A DNA stretch of 64,000 bases. It comes from Entoloma clypeatum (lineage: Eukaryota > Basidiomycota > Agaricomycetes > Agaricales > Entolomataceae). Below the pieces are notes generated by a model, which made no database searches, was not told the DNA's origin, and saw nothing but the letters and a program-made list of their open reading frames with translations. Below, piece by piece: positions 1 through 10,400 of the stretch (its first letter is position 1; each line of letters starts with the position of its first letter). The stretch covers positions 62,001-126,000 of the forward strand of contig OY751491.1 in assembly GCA_963565915.1 (NCBI GenBank). Direction: 5' to 3'. Made by a program: the position numbers and the translations under genes.

Positions 1-81
1 GCTGCGCGGGAGTTCTGTGTGTTGCGGGCTGCCATAACTGGAATTTGAAATACGGATAAGCGAGTGGCAGTTTGAATATAC

Positions 82-1280
82 TGTTAAGAACTGATCGACA
101 AAACGTCGGAGCTACGTCGGACGCGTCGGAAGGTCGGAAGGTCGGAGCGCGTGCAACGTAGGGGCAAGGACTTGGCTTCAACTTGTGTGTTGCGCCCTCA
201 CTAATACGTTGGTGTCCTTATTTCGGAGGATCGGAGGATCGGAGGTCGGAGGTCGGACTCAAGTTAAGAGTCGGAAAGAGGACGGGAGGTATGATGTCGA
301 ATCTAAGTTGATATTCAAACTGAAGCTAATACACGATTCTACATAAGTTTAAATACTATGTCGGAGGATGTGTGGCTTCGTCGGAGTCGGATAACGAGTG
401 GCTGTTGGAGATTCTTAACATAAGTAAAATGATCGGATGTAAGTAATGTACGTAGTAACGAGATTCATAACAGTAAGTATGCATAATAAGTATTAGTCAA
501 AATGTCGGAGGTGTCGGGATTGGTCGGAAATCGTCGGAATGGATCGGAATGTAACAGTTACAGACTAACGACTACGGACGTATACGCTTACTTTTTCACT
601 TTTACTCATCGGCCCCCGCTTACACATATCGTATTATACTTTATTTCCTTTAGTATACTTCGCTCCCGTGCTGACTCGCTTTCCGCAGCTGTCTGACTCA
701 TTCCGCAGTCAGCTTACTCATTAGTGCATAGCCTTCCGCAGTCGCCTTACTCATGTGCACTGCCTTCCGCAGTTACTGACTCATTCGCTACCGCTCATAG
801 TCAGTACTATATAAACCTCATGTACCATAGCTACATTCCTTAGATTTAGCAATCACATTGCTAAGACTTATAGAAAGCATGCCTAGAAGGATACAAGCAG
901 TTATCAAGGCAAAAGGGGGTCATACCAAGTACTAATTGTGTAAATAACCAAGGGTCAAAAAACTGTCCCAATGATTGATTATTTTGTTTTATTTATTATT
1001 CCATCAATATTTGTTCAAACCACATGACCCAGGGCTCAAAAGCAAGCTAAGATGATACAGAATAACATATCTTTTTTGCAGAAAATTATCACAAGTGCCT
1101 GTTGTGTTATTAGCAATACAGTACAAAACAGCCAAACATTGGGACAGTTTTTTGAGCTACTGTATATAAACCTCATGTACCATAGCTACATTCCTTAGAT
1201 TTAGCAATCACATTGCTCTTCGCCTTTCCATCTTCCTGCATACTCTGCCCGAACCTTGGAACGGTTTGTTACGCATAACA
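82..1280 (+). mobile_element. Solo LTR of a Ty3/gypsy retrotransposon
   Basis: The block starts TGTTA, ends TAACA and is flanked by the direct repeat ATAC (78-81 and 1281-1284), the marks of an LTR left after LTR-LTR recombination. Its 3' part (TATATAAA, the CCTTGGAACGGTTTGTTA stretch, GCATAACA end) matches the LTR end at about 13765-14016 in front of a gypsy gag region, so it belongs to the same or a sister family. The first 500 bp carry about twenty TCGGA pentamers. A Tc1/mariner scrap plus a duplicated LTR segment interrupt the 3' half, which makes this copy roughly 350 bp longer than the family norm. No coding sequence is present. Confidence 0.75.
864..1162 (+). mobile_element. Truncated Tc1/mariner element (3' end only)
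   Basis: Bases 864-935 read as the last codons of a Tc1-type transposase (ending MPRRIQAVIKAKGGHTKY, stop at 933-935). The right end is an inverted-repeat terminus at 1137-1162 (CATTGGGACAGTTTTTTGAG...CTACTG) followed by TA. An inner inverted copy of the same motif lies at 951-973. The left end and nearly all of the transposase are missing. A segment of the host LTR, from TATATAAA to CACATTGCT, is present on both sides (about 808-862 and 1163-1217), so the fragment sits between two copies of the same LTR stretch. Confidence 0.7.
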
Positions 1281-2178
1281 ATACATGACACACAGATTCG
1301 CCGGAATACGAAGAAGATCTATCCCACACATGAAGCCCACAAAACAATTGACTTCGAAAAATTTGCAGTCTTTTGGAACTCTGAAGTCGAAAAACAAGAT
1401 CACACCGAGGTAGATTCAAACAAACGAATTTATTACAAGCTGCCATCACAACTAGAGCGGCATCACAAGAGGATCCTGACGTGGAAGTCAGAACGCTCAA
1501 CTCTTCTCACAGGAGGTAACGCTGCTGCCCTCAAACCGTTCCGTGACCTCCTTACCAAGGACAATACTGCAACGACATTATCTGCCGAATTACCTCCCGA
1601 ATTACTAGCCAGTGAAGAAGACCACTGTTACAATGAGGAAGGTAAGTAAATTTCTTAATCGAGGCCATCTGGTTCACTCACATCAGATAGACTTGATAAA
1701 CTCTGATATGAACATCAATCCCATCAGTGAATCACTACCAGTGCCACATAATGAGGACACAGAGGAGAACGACCAGGACGGAGATGCTGCTCAACCCCTG
1801 CTGAGTCGAGTCACTCAGGGTGCCGGAGTCGCAGCCGTGGATGGGGAACGAGAACGATCACAATCGTCACCAAGAACCTTGGAGCACAATCAGACGGTGC
1901 TTTCATTTAGTTCTTCCCAGCCAGCAAATATTCCGATACTCATGTTTTCTCACCCGGCATCAACGACGATACCACCAAAAAAGGAGAGCGTGAGATGCGC
2001 CCTCTGTGTACAGGCATTGTGTGCACGTTGTTTCGAGTGTAATGGCCGCATAAATCGGGCATGGTGCAAATGCAACCATCCCCCATTGGTCGGTAAGAAA
2101 AAGGTGCGGTGGTCGGAGGTGGAGGTGAAGCGCCGCATCGGGTTACTTGAGGCGGCGCAGGGATCGAGTAACGTGTGA
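1281..2178 (+). CDS. Unknown gene, 5' end cut off by the solo LTR
   Basis: Two exons can be joined: up to 1641, then a 49 bp GT-AG intron (1642-1690, CAGATAG acceptor), then 1691-2178 ending in TGA. The predicted protein has a conserved-looking N-terminal block (RNTKKIYPTHEAHKTIDF, then ERHHKRILTWKSERSTL) and a C-terminal cysteine cluster (CALC, CARC, CNG, WCKC at about 1999-2075) followed by a basic tail. I do not recognise the family with certainty. The first block resembles proteins repeated many times in agaricomycete genomes, often near transposons, and the cysteine cluster could be one of those linked to KDZ-type elements, but that is a guess. The open frame begins within the LTR, so the true start is lost or lies upstream. 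Probably not functional as it stands. Confidence 0.45.
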
Positions 2179-2972
2179 TGGGTCCAGGAAAAGGTAACAT
2201 TCATGTATTGAGGACAGTGGATCATGTAAATATGCATTACATGAGGGGAAAGGGGACCTAGGGGAACTTGCACAACAAGTTAGAAGATGAGATGATATGA
2301 AAAGAATTGAAACACACCGTGCAAAAAAAAACCTGCCTGAAGCACATCACCACTACACTGGGCCTTTCCATCCATGCTTATTTCAATCTGACTTCCAGAT
2401 CCAGCTTGTTGAAGGAAATGTCGAAGAGTCTTGCATGAAGGAACCGAAGCGAATGTGTTTGAGCGGATACACGATGGAATGTCATAATAAAACGGGGTTT
2501 CCTGTGATCAAGAGGATCTGCTGGGCAGGACTTTAGAAAAACGAAAAAATCATGATTGAACTCACCAAACGTCGAGTTGCACTGTCGATCGTCCACGATT
2601 TGGGTCCAGGGGCTTCAAGGTGCGTCTGCTGCAGTGAACGGTGTTTGTTTGCTTATGTATTGCACATCTTGAATTTGATTGGCTGGGTCCTGACTCCAAA
2701 CGCGGGTCATTTCCTTTCTGGACTCAGGACGTGGGACGATCCGGAAGCTGGGAATCAAGTTGAAAGTGGTTGGGCCAGAGCAATGCCAACGCTCGTTTGA
2801 AGTCCGGGATGGGTTTAACATGGTAAAAACTGATATTTAGGATGTAATATACTGTAATAAACCCCTCTCTTTTCTCTCCTTTCTCTTTCTTTTTTCAACT
2901 TGAAAAAACTTGATTTCCCCCCCGCGGCCACAGAGTCGGGACATGAGCCTATTGAAAAAGCTTTTGGATGAT
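2179..2972. other. No recognisable gene
   Basis: Only short overlapping open frames on both strands, without conserved motifs or a convincing exon structure. A pyrimidine-rich tract at 2865-2900 is the only compositional feature. Confidence 0.5.
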
Positions 2973-3059
2973 TAGCAGCAACTTGTTTCGATCAAGTGAC
3001 CTCGGGGTGGACATAGAGTACATATGGGCCCCGCGCGCTTCCAACTGCGCCATGCTGCT
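2973..3059 (-). tRNA. Initiator tRNA-Met (CAT) with a 14-nt intron
   Basis: On the minus strand the sequence begins AGCAGCATGGCGCAGTTGG and ends TTGCTGCT plus discriminator A. The acceptor stem pairs fully and starts with A1:T72. The T-loop is ATCGAAA instead of TTCGAAA. Both traits are hallmarks of eukaryotic initiator tRNA. The anticodon loop is CCCATA|intron|A, with the intron in the canonical 37/38 position, between GGGG and CCCC stem halves. Position 33 is C rather than the usual T. A second copy with a different intron lies at 7905-7999. Confidence 0.88.
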
Positions 3060-3142
3060 GTGCAAAGATAAATTTAGAGTTTAATCTCCTCGTGAATCGT
3101 GAGATCGGCGGCCTCGGCCGTTCGGCCATCGAAAACAAATCC

Positions 3143-3227
3143 ACACAACTTGATTCGATCAAATGACCTTAAGAGTTCAGAAGATTGTCAAATATATCCC
3201 TCGCGCTTCCAACTGCGCCATGCTGCT
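3143..3227 (-). pseudogene. Broken initiator tRNA-Met copy
   Basis: The first 26 or so nt of the mature tRNA (AGCAGCATGGCGCAGTTGGA, GCGCG) are intact. The anticodon region is replaced by an A/T-rich stretch and the 3' acceptor strand no longer pairs with the 5' strand. It lies about 85 bp from the intact gene at 2973-3059, so it looks like a local duplicate that has decayed. Confidence 0.7.
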
Positions 3228-4045
3228 TCTACACATTCGAATCCGGAGTTAGCTCAGAGGGCGAAGGGGAAACGAACGAATGTTAACACCCGATTTACTT
3301 TGGCTGCTGTGCATGCAGGGGTGACGGTTCTGTGAAGTTCACGCGTTCACGTCCAAGGTGGAGCGCTCAAGAGCCATATGTATGTAACAGTAAACGCTCC
3401 AAGCAACGTCGTGGAATGCAGGGAACCGCCAGCAACTCAGTTTGGTCTAGCTCACCTCACGAAACGTAGAGAATTCTGCCAATAGCTGGAAACTTTTCCT
3501 ATTTCACATACCCCTATTTTATGCGAGATCCGGATCCGAACTTGATGTGGGGCAACACCGCCACGGCATTCCATTGCTAGCCTGGATGCTAGCCTGGAAG
3601 ATACACATCCTTTACAAGTCCGAGGGTCTTCACATATTGCACTTTGTTCCACACGTGCGCGATTCTCGTCGCGTTCTCCGCGCGCGCCATCTCTTCTTGC
3701 CTTCATGCCAAGACAGTGATTGACGTTGGTATTCTCATCATTGTGTTTTGATGAGTCCGTTTGGCAGGAAGGTGCTGATCTTTTTATACTATTTCGTTTA
3801 TGGAAACAAAAACTACGGACAGGATTACGGACAGGATTTCAACACTCTTTTTGGTCCTTGGGTCTGGTAAACATCTCTTTTAACATGGGCGCTGTGGAGT
3901 GGGGATCGTACCGGGCGTTTCAGCAACTCATGGACTCCCCACCAGCGATCCGTTATCACTGGACTTTTGATACACCTAGGTGGGCCGTATGACTCTAATT
4001 CGGATGATGACTTTAGCATGAAGCGAGTAAGGGTTCTTGGAACAG
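3228..4045. other. No recognisable gene; upstream region of the secreted-protein gene
   Basis: Short open frames on both strands lack recognisable domains. The 3' end of this stretch leads into the TATA box at 4046. Confidence 0.45.
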
Positions 4046-4053
4046 TATAAAAG
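4046..4053 (+). promoter_or_regulatory. TATA box of the secreted-protein gene
   Basis: TATAAAAG lies about 140 bp before the ATG at 4195. With transcription starting about 30 bp downstream, the 5' leader would be about 110 nt. Confidence 0.5.
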
Positions 4054-4194
4054 ACATGGACTTACCAACGACAGTGTACTGCAGAGTCGAAACGTTTAAC
4101 AACCTCACAGTCTACAAACAGCTCAGTCGTTGAGTAACTTTCCCCGCCCATTCCTTTCGCACTCGGGTGCTCACCTTCGTAACACGTTAAGGAA

Positions 4195-4464
4195 ATGCAA
4201 TTCAAATTAATCGCCCTCTTGGCCACGCTCGCCGCCACGAGCACCTCCGTCGCCGCTGTCGATGGTATATTCTGGTGCAATGCGTTTCAAGGCGTCGGCA
4301 CCTGCGTCCTTCCTGGAGTCGATCCTACCTTCTCCTGCGGCGCGAACAACGGCGGGTCAGGCTTTGATAACTCCCCAGGCCGTCTATATTGGACAACCCT
4401 CGATGATTGGGGCCGTTTCGTGGACTGCTGCCATGCAGCTGGACGCGGCGCTTGTCAAGGATAG
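4195..4464 (+). CDS. Small secreted cysteine-rich protein
   Basis: An 89-residue single-exon protein. Residues 1-21 form a clear signal peptide (MQFKLIALLATLAATSTSVA, cleavage before VDG). The mature part of about 68 residues has six cysteines (28, 37, 48, 78, 79, 87), including an adjacent pair, and an acidic/aromatic stretch RLYWTTLDDWGRF. Signal peptide plus an even cysteine count predicts a disulphide-bonded extracellular protein; such proteins are common in wood-decay and symbiotic fungi and many are effectors. No enzyme motif is visible and I do not recognise the family. A decayed duplicate of its C-terminal half lies 2.4 kb downstream (6811-6885). The preceding TATA box supports this start. 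Confidence 0.75.
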   Translation: MQFKLIALLATLAATSTSVAAVDGIFWCNAFQGVGTCVLPGVDPTFSCGANNGGSGFDNSPGRLYWTTLDDWGRFVDCCHAAGRGACQG

Positions 4465-6149
4465 AAGGTGATCAACAAGGAATTCGGATGCACAGAGAGA
4501 GTGAGTAAATCAATTTGAACTGCGTACCTTGTGTCAAGACCTTAAGAGTTGGCCAGCAGAGCTCCATTTAGTCAGCGATTGATTTGCGTATACGTGTAAT
4601 TGTATGTTGTCAAACGGAATGTATGGTGTTGAAAGATAGACTCTGAGCCTCAACCGACCTTCCTGGCTGAGACGTGTGGGTATGCCCCGCTTTTTTGAGG
4701 CCGGGTATGATCAGGTGTCTGTTTCATTGGGCGATCTTCGCAAGGATATTTGTGACCTCTCACAATTAGAGGTTGAGCGGGATCGATTCTCCATGTTGTG
4801 GGCGACGAGGGCGAAAATCTTCATCCCAAAATTGAACCTCTGCAGGAAAGAACACTCCATTATTGTCAGGAGTCAGTAATGCACTTTGGACAGCGAGGGC
4901 CTACAACTGCGGCGAGGAGGGGAGGAGGAGAGGAAGGATTTGGAAGAGACTTACATGGAGTTGTTCTTTGACTCACCGAATGCATCCGCCCATAAGCAAC
5001 CAGTGATCTTCAATAATACGCAATGCACCCTCATTCTTCGCGCGAAATACGATGGAAAAATGACGGAAAGTTTCGCACATTTGTCACCGGAGTCGTCTCT
5101 GTACACGACAAATCTAGGTTCAACGGCGATTTTGTTCCCCCCTTATGTAGGCTCACCTGCAAATCAGACAATCGTCGTCATTTGTTTTTCTCCGAAAAGC
5201 AAGAGCACAATCGTATTGTGACCTTTTCAAATGTAACGTCCCTCCTCGTCTTCACTTCACTCGGCTATTTTTTGACGCAAGACCTGGCACCCCCAGGTGA
5301 AAAGGCGTACGAAGTGGGAGTGTTGTGTTCATGTCTTCTTCACAGAAGTAGACCCGTCACGTGAGGTGGACCAACTCCAACATCACACCACATTCACATC
5401 TCTGCAACATACCGGCGGAAAGGATATTTGTTTCCCTCGCAAATTCCCCGGCAATGGTAGAGTTGGAGGAGACTCGGATGGAAGGTGACGACGACAATGA
5501 TGACTCGTGGAAGTGCCAGGAGGAATCCTCAAACGGAGGGCCGACAGCCCTCGTCGCTCGGTCTACTAGAGTCCTGCGTATCCCCGGACTTGGCTAATCT
5601 GTCTTGGCCCGTTCCAACCAAGGCGAACTGGGTGAGGATAGAAAGCTACCCCCACAAAGCTACGGAGAAGGGCGAATGCTTGGGAGGATATGGTAGTTTC
5701 TCAGGCTGTCGAATGGATGCCGGACGTGAATGGTTCCATGTAGTGTCTCGCTCCAGCGGTGGTTGCCCTTTGTCGCCTCATCCTCCACTCAAGCCCATCA
5801 AATGACGACCCGGATACCCATCCTCCTCCTTTCGACGTGTCATCCCACCAGCCTGTCGATTATCCAGGTTCTAGGGCGTTCTTGGTATCTTCATTCTGCT
5901 TTATCCCTTTTGCAATCAATTCTATCCTATCTGAACAAACCCCCCGCGATTTCACGCTGACGCGTCTTATGAGGCATCAGTGTAGGTGGACGGCGTACCG
6001 CCGCCGACATCGGTGCACCGGCATGCTCAGGTACCGATATAACAACCCCTTTATAACATCCGTGACGTTTCATACAGGTAGACCGCAGTACAAACGTTCG
6101 AACAACTGGGATAATACACGGGTGAGAGGGATTCAGAATAAGTCGGATT
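4465..6149. other. No recognised gene
   Basis: Several open frames of 60-130 codons overlap in different frames at 4676-5364 and 5297-6154. None has a signal peptide, a known motif, or splice sites that join them into a convincing protein. An undetected multi-exon gene is possible around 4680-5500 on the plus strand. Confidence 0.35.
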
Positions 6150-6424
6150 ACTGATGCGAAATATCAGGCTGACAGGTCTACATGTAAGATTCAGCTGTCA
6201 GTCATCAGAAGACCTTGGTAAGGTTAACTTTGGCGTACATTCAGGTGGACGCCAATCGCAGCACGACAGGTATAACCATGACAACATGAGTTGCTCGGCT
6301 TATTGTTCAGCTCGCACATGTTCGGGTTCTTGCAAACCCCGTTACGTGGCTCTATCGGCGAAGCTACCAAGGCGTTCGCCACGCAGAGACCGATGGAACA
6401 GATGAAGAGGCGGGTGAAGTACAT
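6150..6424 (-). CDS. Small secreted knottin-like cysteine-rich protein
   Basis: The start chosen is the ATG at 6424-6422, which opens directly with a signal peptide (MYFTRLFICSIGLCVANALVA). Exon 1 runs to 6239. A 44 bp GT-AG intron (6238-6195, ending CTGACAG) then keeps the frame and adds a sixth cysteine. The mature spacing is C-x5-C-x9-CC-x4-C-x13-C, the arrangement of inhibitor cystine-knot (knottin) peptides. That supports a secreted, disulphide-rich peptide of about 50 residues; its target or role cannot be told. The 3' end is unresolved: the frame runs on for about 40 codons after LTCRPV, and a further intron may shorten it. It lies between the secreted-protein gene at 4195 and its decayed duplicate. 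Confidence 0.6.
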
Positions 6425-6810
6425 GCTGAAGTGGTTTGCTGAGTATGACGGTGAGGGAACCCCCAACCGCCCTTTTATACGCCAATATTCCAATACTGAT
6501 TCCGAACAACCTTAGTTTCGATGTCGGATACAGTACGGGAATGCAGTACGGGAATATCCAGAGGCACCCTCGGCCTCCGAGAAGGTCCGTCGCAGGGCCA
6601 TATTCTTGATGTTCCATCCCATTTTTCACCCTTGCTGCCCCATTCCTCCAACTTCCCCCGAAATCAGGTCCAAGTACTCACGAATTGGAGGTAATGTTGT
6701 ATCGTATCGTTGCGTGTTTCTCATGAAACACTACGAATTCAGGTTTATACACAAAAACTTCCGTATCTCGCTGCAAGTTCTGCCACGCTTTCCCATCCTC
6801 ACCGTTTCCT

Positions 6811-6885
6811 TCCTACAACGGCGGTCAGGCTTCCACAACTCCCCGAACCGTCTGTACTGGACGACCCTCGATGATTGGGGCCATG
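6811..6885 (+). pseudogene. Decayed partial duplicate of the 4195 secreted-protein gene
   Basis: This stretch is closely similar to 4345-4424: it still reads SGF.NSP.RLYWTTLDDWG in one frame. The signal peptide, the first cysteines and the C-terminal CC...C part are missing, and the frame then continues into unrelated codons. Confidence 0.75.
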
Positions 6886-7904
6886 ATAGCAATCCATCTT
6901 TGCCTGTCGCCATCGTCCTTTTGCTCATCCTGCCTGTCCAGCATACTAATGAAAAGGAGATGACGATGTGGAAGCGCCAGCGGTGCCAAAGAAGAGTCTC
7001 TTAAACGGGATATCATCACTCTGTCCTGCTGAGGTTACGATCGGCTCCTGCGCCGTAAACCGACTTGGACGAATGTGTCATTTTAGTCAGCCCAACCCAC
7101 ATCGCTTTCCCAACCCCATTTAGGACCGACACTCGGCCATCCAAGCGCTCTCAGACAAACTCCCAACTCCTTGCTTCTGACGAACAGCCACGCACACAGC
7201 GACATACCCTATCACGCCCAATAGACATCGTCTTGGCATTCCCATTCCCCGGAAATCTGTTCAGCGATTTGCCAATTATACGGCAGTAGCAGCACCTCCC
7301 TCCGGGGGCAGAGCCGCCTGCAAGGAGGACACAAGGACACGCTGCCTCCGCCAAATGAACGTCCGGTTCGGACACGTCCTGCTGACTACACCCCCTCCTC
7401 CTTCAACCACAACATCTGGGCCGCCCCAGTCGTCACTGCCCATGACCACCGAACACATACATTGGGTCCGTCGCCGTCGCCCCATCCTCCCCGAGTGAAC
7501 GGCGACGACCCATGTTCGTTATCACGGGTTTTGCCCCCTTTGACCTTGACGGTTTCATGTCTTTGGACGTTGTGTTTCCTTCCTATGAACGTTGAACGTT
7601 TATCACGGTGATTCGTCTTCTGTGACCTCTGGATAAGTTTTGTAACAAACTCTTACCTCTTGGTTTATACTGTTTCTCATGCCTGTTGCGATTTTGTACC
7701 TACTCACCTCTGTCGGTGGCCCGATCAGTGCCGACATATCGTATCGTACGCGTAGGAGTTTTCAAGTACCGTGCATATATGCATAATGTTGATGGGTGGG
7801 TGTGAAGCTGGATTCCATCGATGCCCTAACTATACGGCTTTGGGAGACTGGGGGGAGGTGTAAAAAGAAATAATAAAACACTATACACAATCGGAGCACA
7901 GTCA
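6886..7904. other. No recognised gene
   Basis: Short open frames only. No repeats or RNA features recognised. Confidence 0.45.
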
Positions 7905-7999
7905 TAGCAGCAACTTGTTTCGATCAAGTGACCTCGGGGTATACATAGGTCTAGGAACACTATATGGGCCCCGCACGCTTCCAACTGCGCCATGCTGCT
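7905..7999 (-). tRNA. Initiator tRNA-Met (CAT), second copy, 22-nt intron
   Basis: The mature part matches the copy at 2973-3059 except for one base in the D/anticodon junction (GCGTG for GCGCG). It shows the same A1:T72 pair, ATCGAAA T-loop and discriminator A. The intron, again between positions 37 and 38, is 22 nt and differs in sequence from the 14-nt intron of the first copy, so only the exons are held constant. Confidence 0.88.
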
Positions 8000-8931
8000 G
8001 TGCTAAGACAAGTCTGGAGGATAATCATCCAGGACTTTTGACGAACATATATTTGAAAAAAAAAAGCCAACAACCCACTGATCATACTACTGTCTTTGGT
8101 GCTAATGTTCCTGTGTGCAAGCAGAAACGGGGGAGGCAGGTCAGTACATGTATGTAATTATTCTATAATTCCACATGTTGGTTTGTTACGACGAATAAGG
8201 TGGGCAACACCCCAAAGGGGCTCCGACTAGCCGTGCATGGGTGAACCCAGACAAGGCAAGCAGCGCTCCCCCAAAAGTAGGAGTGTGTCAACACGTGATG
8301 CTCAGCTCGTTCCCAATCTGATAGTCGGCTCACTCCCACTGTCTATCATCTACGAACTATGGGAGGTATATGTACTGGACCAGAGGTCATAATTAACCTG
8401 TTGAAATCGCATGTGAGATCTGGATTGTCCTGCATGTATGGGGCCATAATGTCCATGTGTTCTTGTAAGTAGATTGTGAAGGCGTTACCTGCCCATTGTC
8501 CTTGGACCTTAATGGCATCGAAAGGAAGTCCTCACAATAGATATTCAAGAGTTGCACCTATTCACAGGCAATGGCCTGTAATTTTCTGTTGATTGTCAGT
8601 TATGAGGATCTGGTTGATCCGAACGAGGAAAGCCCTGCTCGTCAGGGGTTTTGCACCTTTCTTCCCTTTGTATGTGAATAGAGGTGAGTGTTGTGGTATT
8701 TCGATATCCAACACATCCGAGTTGCGAGCGCGTGTTCGATGCATGTTCGTGGCATAAGTATTTTTAACTTACATTCATATTTTATGAATGGCGCGTTGCT
8801 CTTGAGAAACGCGCCACTACATTTCATCTTTGTATGATATACATTCATAACAGTCTCTACCTACCATCCTTACTTACATGTTCGTGTAGCTACGAGCTTT
8901 TTCTATTTAAGGTTTACTAAACCATACTCGC
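8000..8931. other. AT-rich non-coding stretch
   Basis: No gene recognised. A GGCGCGTT...AACGCGCC hairpin lies at 8790-8816. Confidence 0.45.
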
Positions 8932-9082
8932 ACCTCAGTTCGCTACCGCGGAACTGAGGTGTAAGTTCTACTTACCTTTCGTTACAGTCTTTTACTAACC
9001 CACCTTAGTGTTATTTATCTTAGGTATTTCAGACTTTCACTCAGTTCGCTACCGCGGAACTGAGGTTGTTATTTATCTTAGA
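8932..9082. repeat. Two copies of a hairpin repeat
   Basis: The perfect inverted repeat CCTCAGTTC-n9-GAACTGAGG occurs at 8932-8960 and again at 9040-9064, both with the same spacer GCTACCGCG. The motif GTTATTTATCTTAG also occurs twice (about 9010 and 9069). The pair lies just beyond the recombinase end of the DIRS relic and may be part of its terminal or internal complementary repeats. Confidence 0.6.
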
Positions 9083-9109
9083 CCAATCGTAACATTGCTT
9101 CCACCCTTT

Positions 9110-10400
9110 ACAACTACAGGGAGTCCTCCGGGAGGTTGTTGATTCAGAGGTGATTGTCTAGTGCCTCTTGAGGATTGTACTCGCCCCTCTGGGGTGCCCA
9201 TTATACTTCCTCACCATCCTCCTCCTTCTTAGTCCATGGTAGCCAGAAGACGGTCTGGGGATTCCCTTGTAGGTTGAGTTTGGATGTCATACCCAATCAT
9301 GTGATATGGTACCTTGGGTTGAACTCGATGGTTGAGACCCGCAGAGCTTCTCGCTTGGGTCGTTTTGACTCAGGTGGTGCGAGTTTGGATGCCGCTTTCA
9401 ACATGGTGTCCATGGTGTCTTTGTGAATGTCATAAGGAAGTCTGTGGATCAGATGCCATGCTCGCACTCCATGGAGGTAATTCTTGACTGCTGCTTTCGA
9501 ATATACCCCTGCCAGTGCCACAGTTAAGGACTCAAGGAGCTCGCAGGGGGGTGGAGCATGGACCTCTTCAGGTATGTTGGCTGCATCGCAAAAGTCATGG
9601 TAAGTTGCTAGGCCTGTCCCATAATTCTGCAGTGTCTTCGGTGCCCATGACTCCTTCAGAATGGCCTCCACTCTATCAAGCATGGCCTGTGTGATTGGAA
9701 GTGGAGCAGCATCCCCATCCAATGGCACCCTTGACTTAACTGGTCTCCATAACCTGAGTCTGTCCTCTGCGCTGCATCTTGGCCGAAGGATATTCATCAA
9801 CAGTGGGGAAATGCTTGGTGGGATGGCCAGGGATTGGAGAATTGATGGCGCCCCACTGCCGCCCATGGCGGCCGTTCCTATCTCAATGTCAGAGTTTGAC
9901 GTGATCCCCACATTCCGGAGGACCTCCACCAGCCTTGTTCTCGTAGTACCACCTGATCGCCTCATGTTCGAGTTGGTGGCTGAATTCTGTATAGGGTGTA
10001 TAATGGATGTTTCCGAGACATTGCTTGGATTTGGTGTCTGGTGATCGGGCGGGGTCCAAATGCCCAAGAGTGGGTTCGACATTGAGGACGAGGTGGGAAA
10101 TGTCCGGATGGAGTGGGATTTGGTTGAGGAGGTCCTCTGGAGCCAAGAGTTTGCCCCTAGATGGTCCGTCTGCTGGGTTGAGGGCTGAAGGCATGTAACA
10201 GGTGTAGATGGTAACTCCCAGCTCTGCTTCCAAGCAGCAAAGCCTCCTGAAGATGCCGTTGACTTCTGTGTTGCGACTCCGTCCTCTCCACCAACCCTCA
10301 ACGATCCCCCTGTTGTCGCTGTAGAGGAGTACATCAGCAAAATCTGGAGATGCTGGGGAGTGTCCAGAGCGCTCTGGAGCTTCATAGCACTGTAGCGAAG
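9110..10400 (-). mobile_element. DIRS-type retrotransposon relic: RNase H and tyrosine recombinase part
   Basis: Read on the minus strand. About 10370-10150 encodes an RNase H-like segment (LLYSDNRGIVEGWW, GRSRN, then NPADGPSRG), the pattern found in basidiomycete DIRS-like elements. About 9690-9350 encodes the SAM-like N-terminal domain of a tyrosine recombinase (NYGTGLATYHDFCDAANIPE, then AVKNYLHGVRAWH, then PPESKR). A frameshift near 10000 separates the two. Recombinase sequence continues with stops to about 9110 (WLPWTK..., ALDNHL). DIRS elements pair a reverse transcriptase with a tyrosine recombinase rather than a DDE integrase, and this order fits. The upstream reverse-transcriptase part is at 12190-12720, separated by the inverted-repeat block. 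It is not functional. Confidence 0.75.

Noticed and set aside
866..1162. A complete MITE made by the inverted motif at 951-973 and 1137-1162
   Set aside because: The upstream transposase C-terminus and the lack of TA at 951 show that the inner motif is part of the 3' end of a Tc1 element, not a second terminus.
3143..3227. A third functional initiator tRNA-Met
   Set aside because: The acceptor stem does not pair and the anticodon arm is gone.
8932..9064. CRISPR-like spaced repeats
   Set aside because: Only two hairpin units in a eukaryotic context; no cas genes; better seen as transposon-linked repeats.
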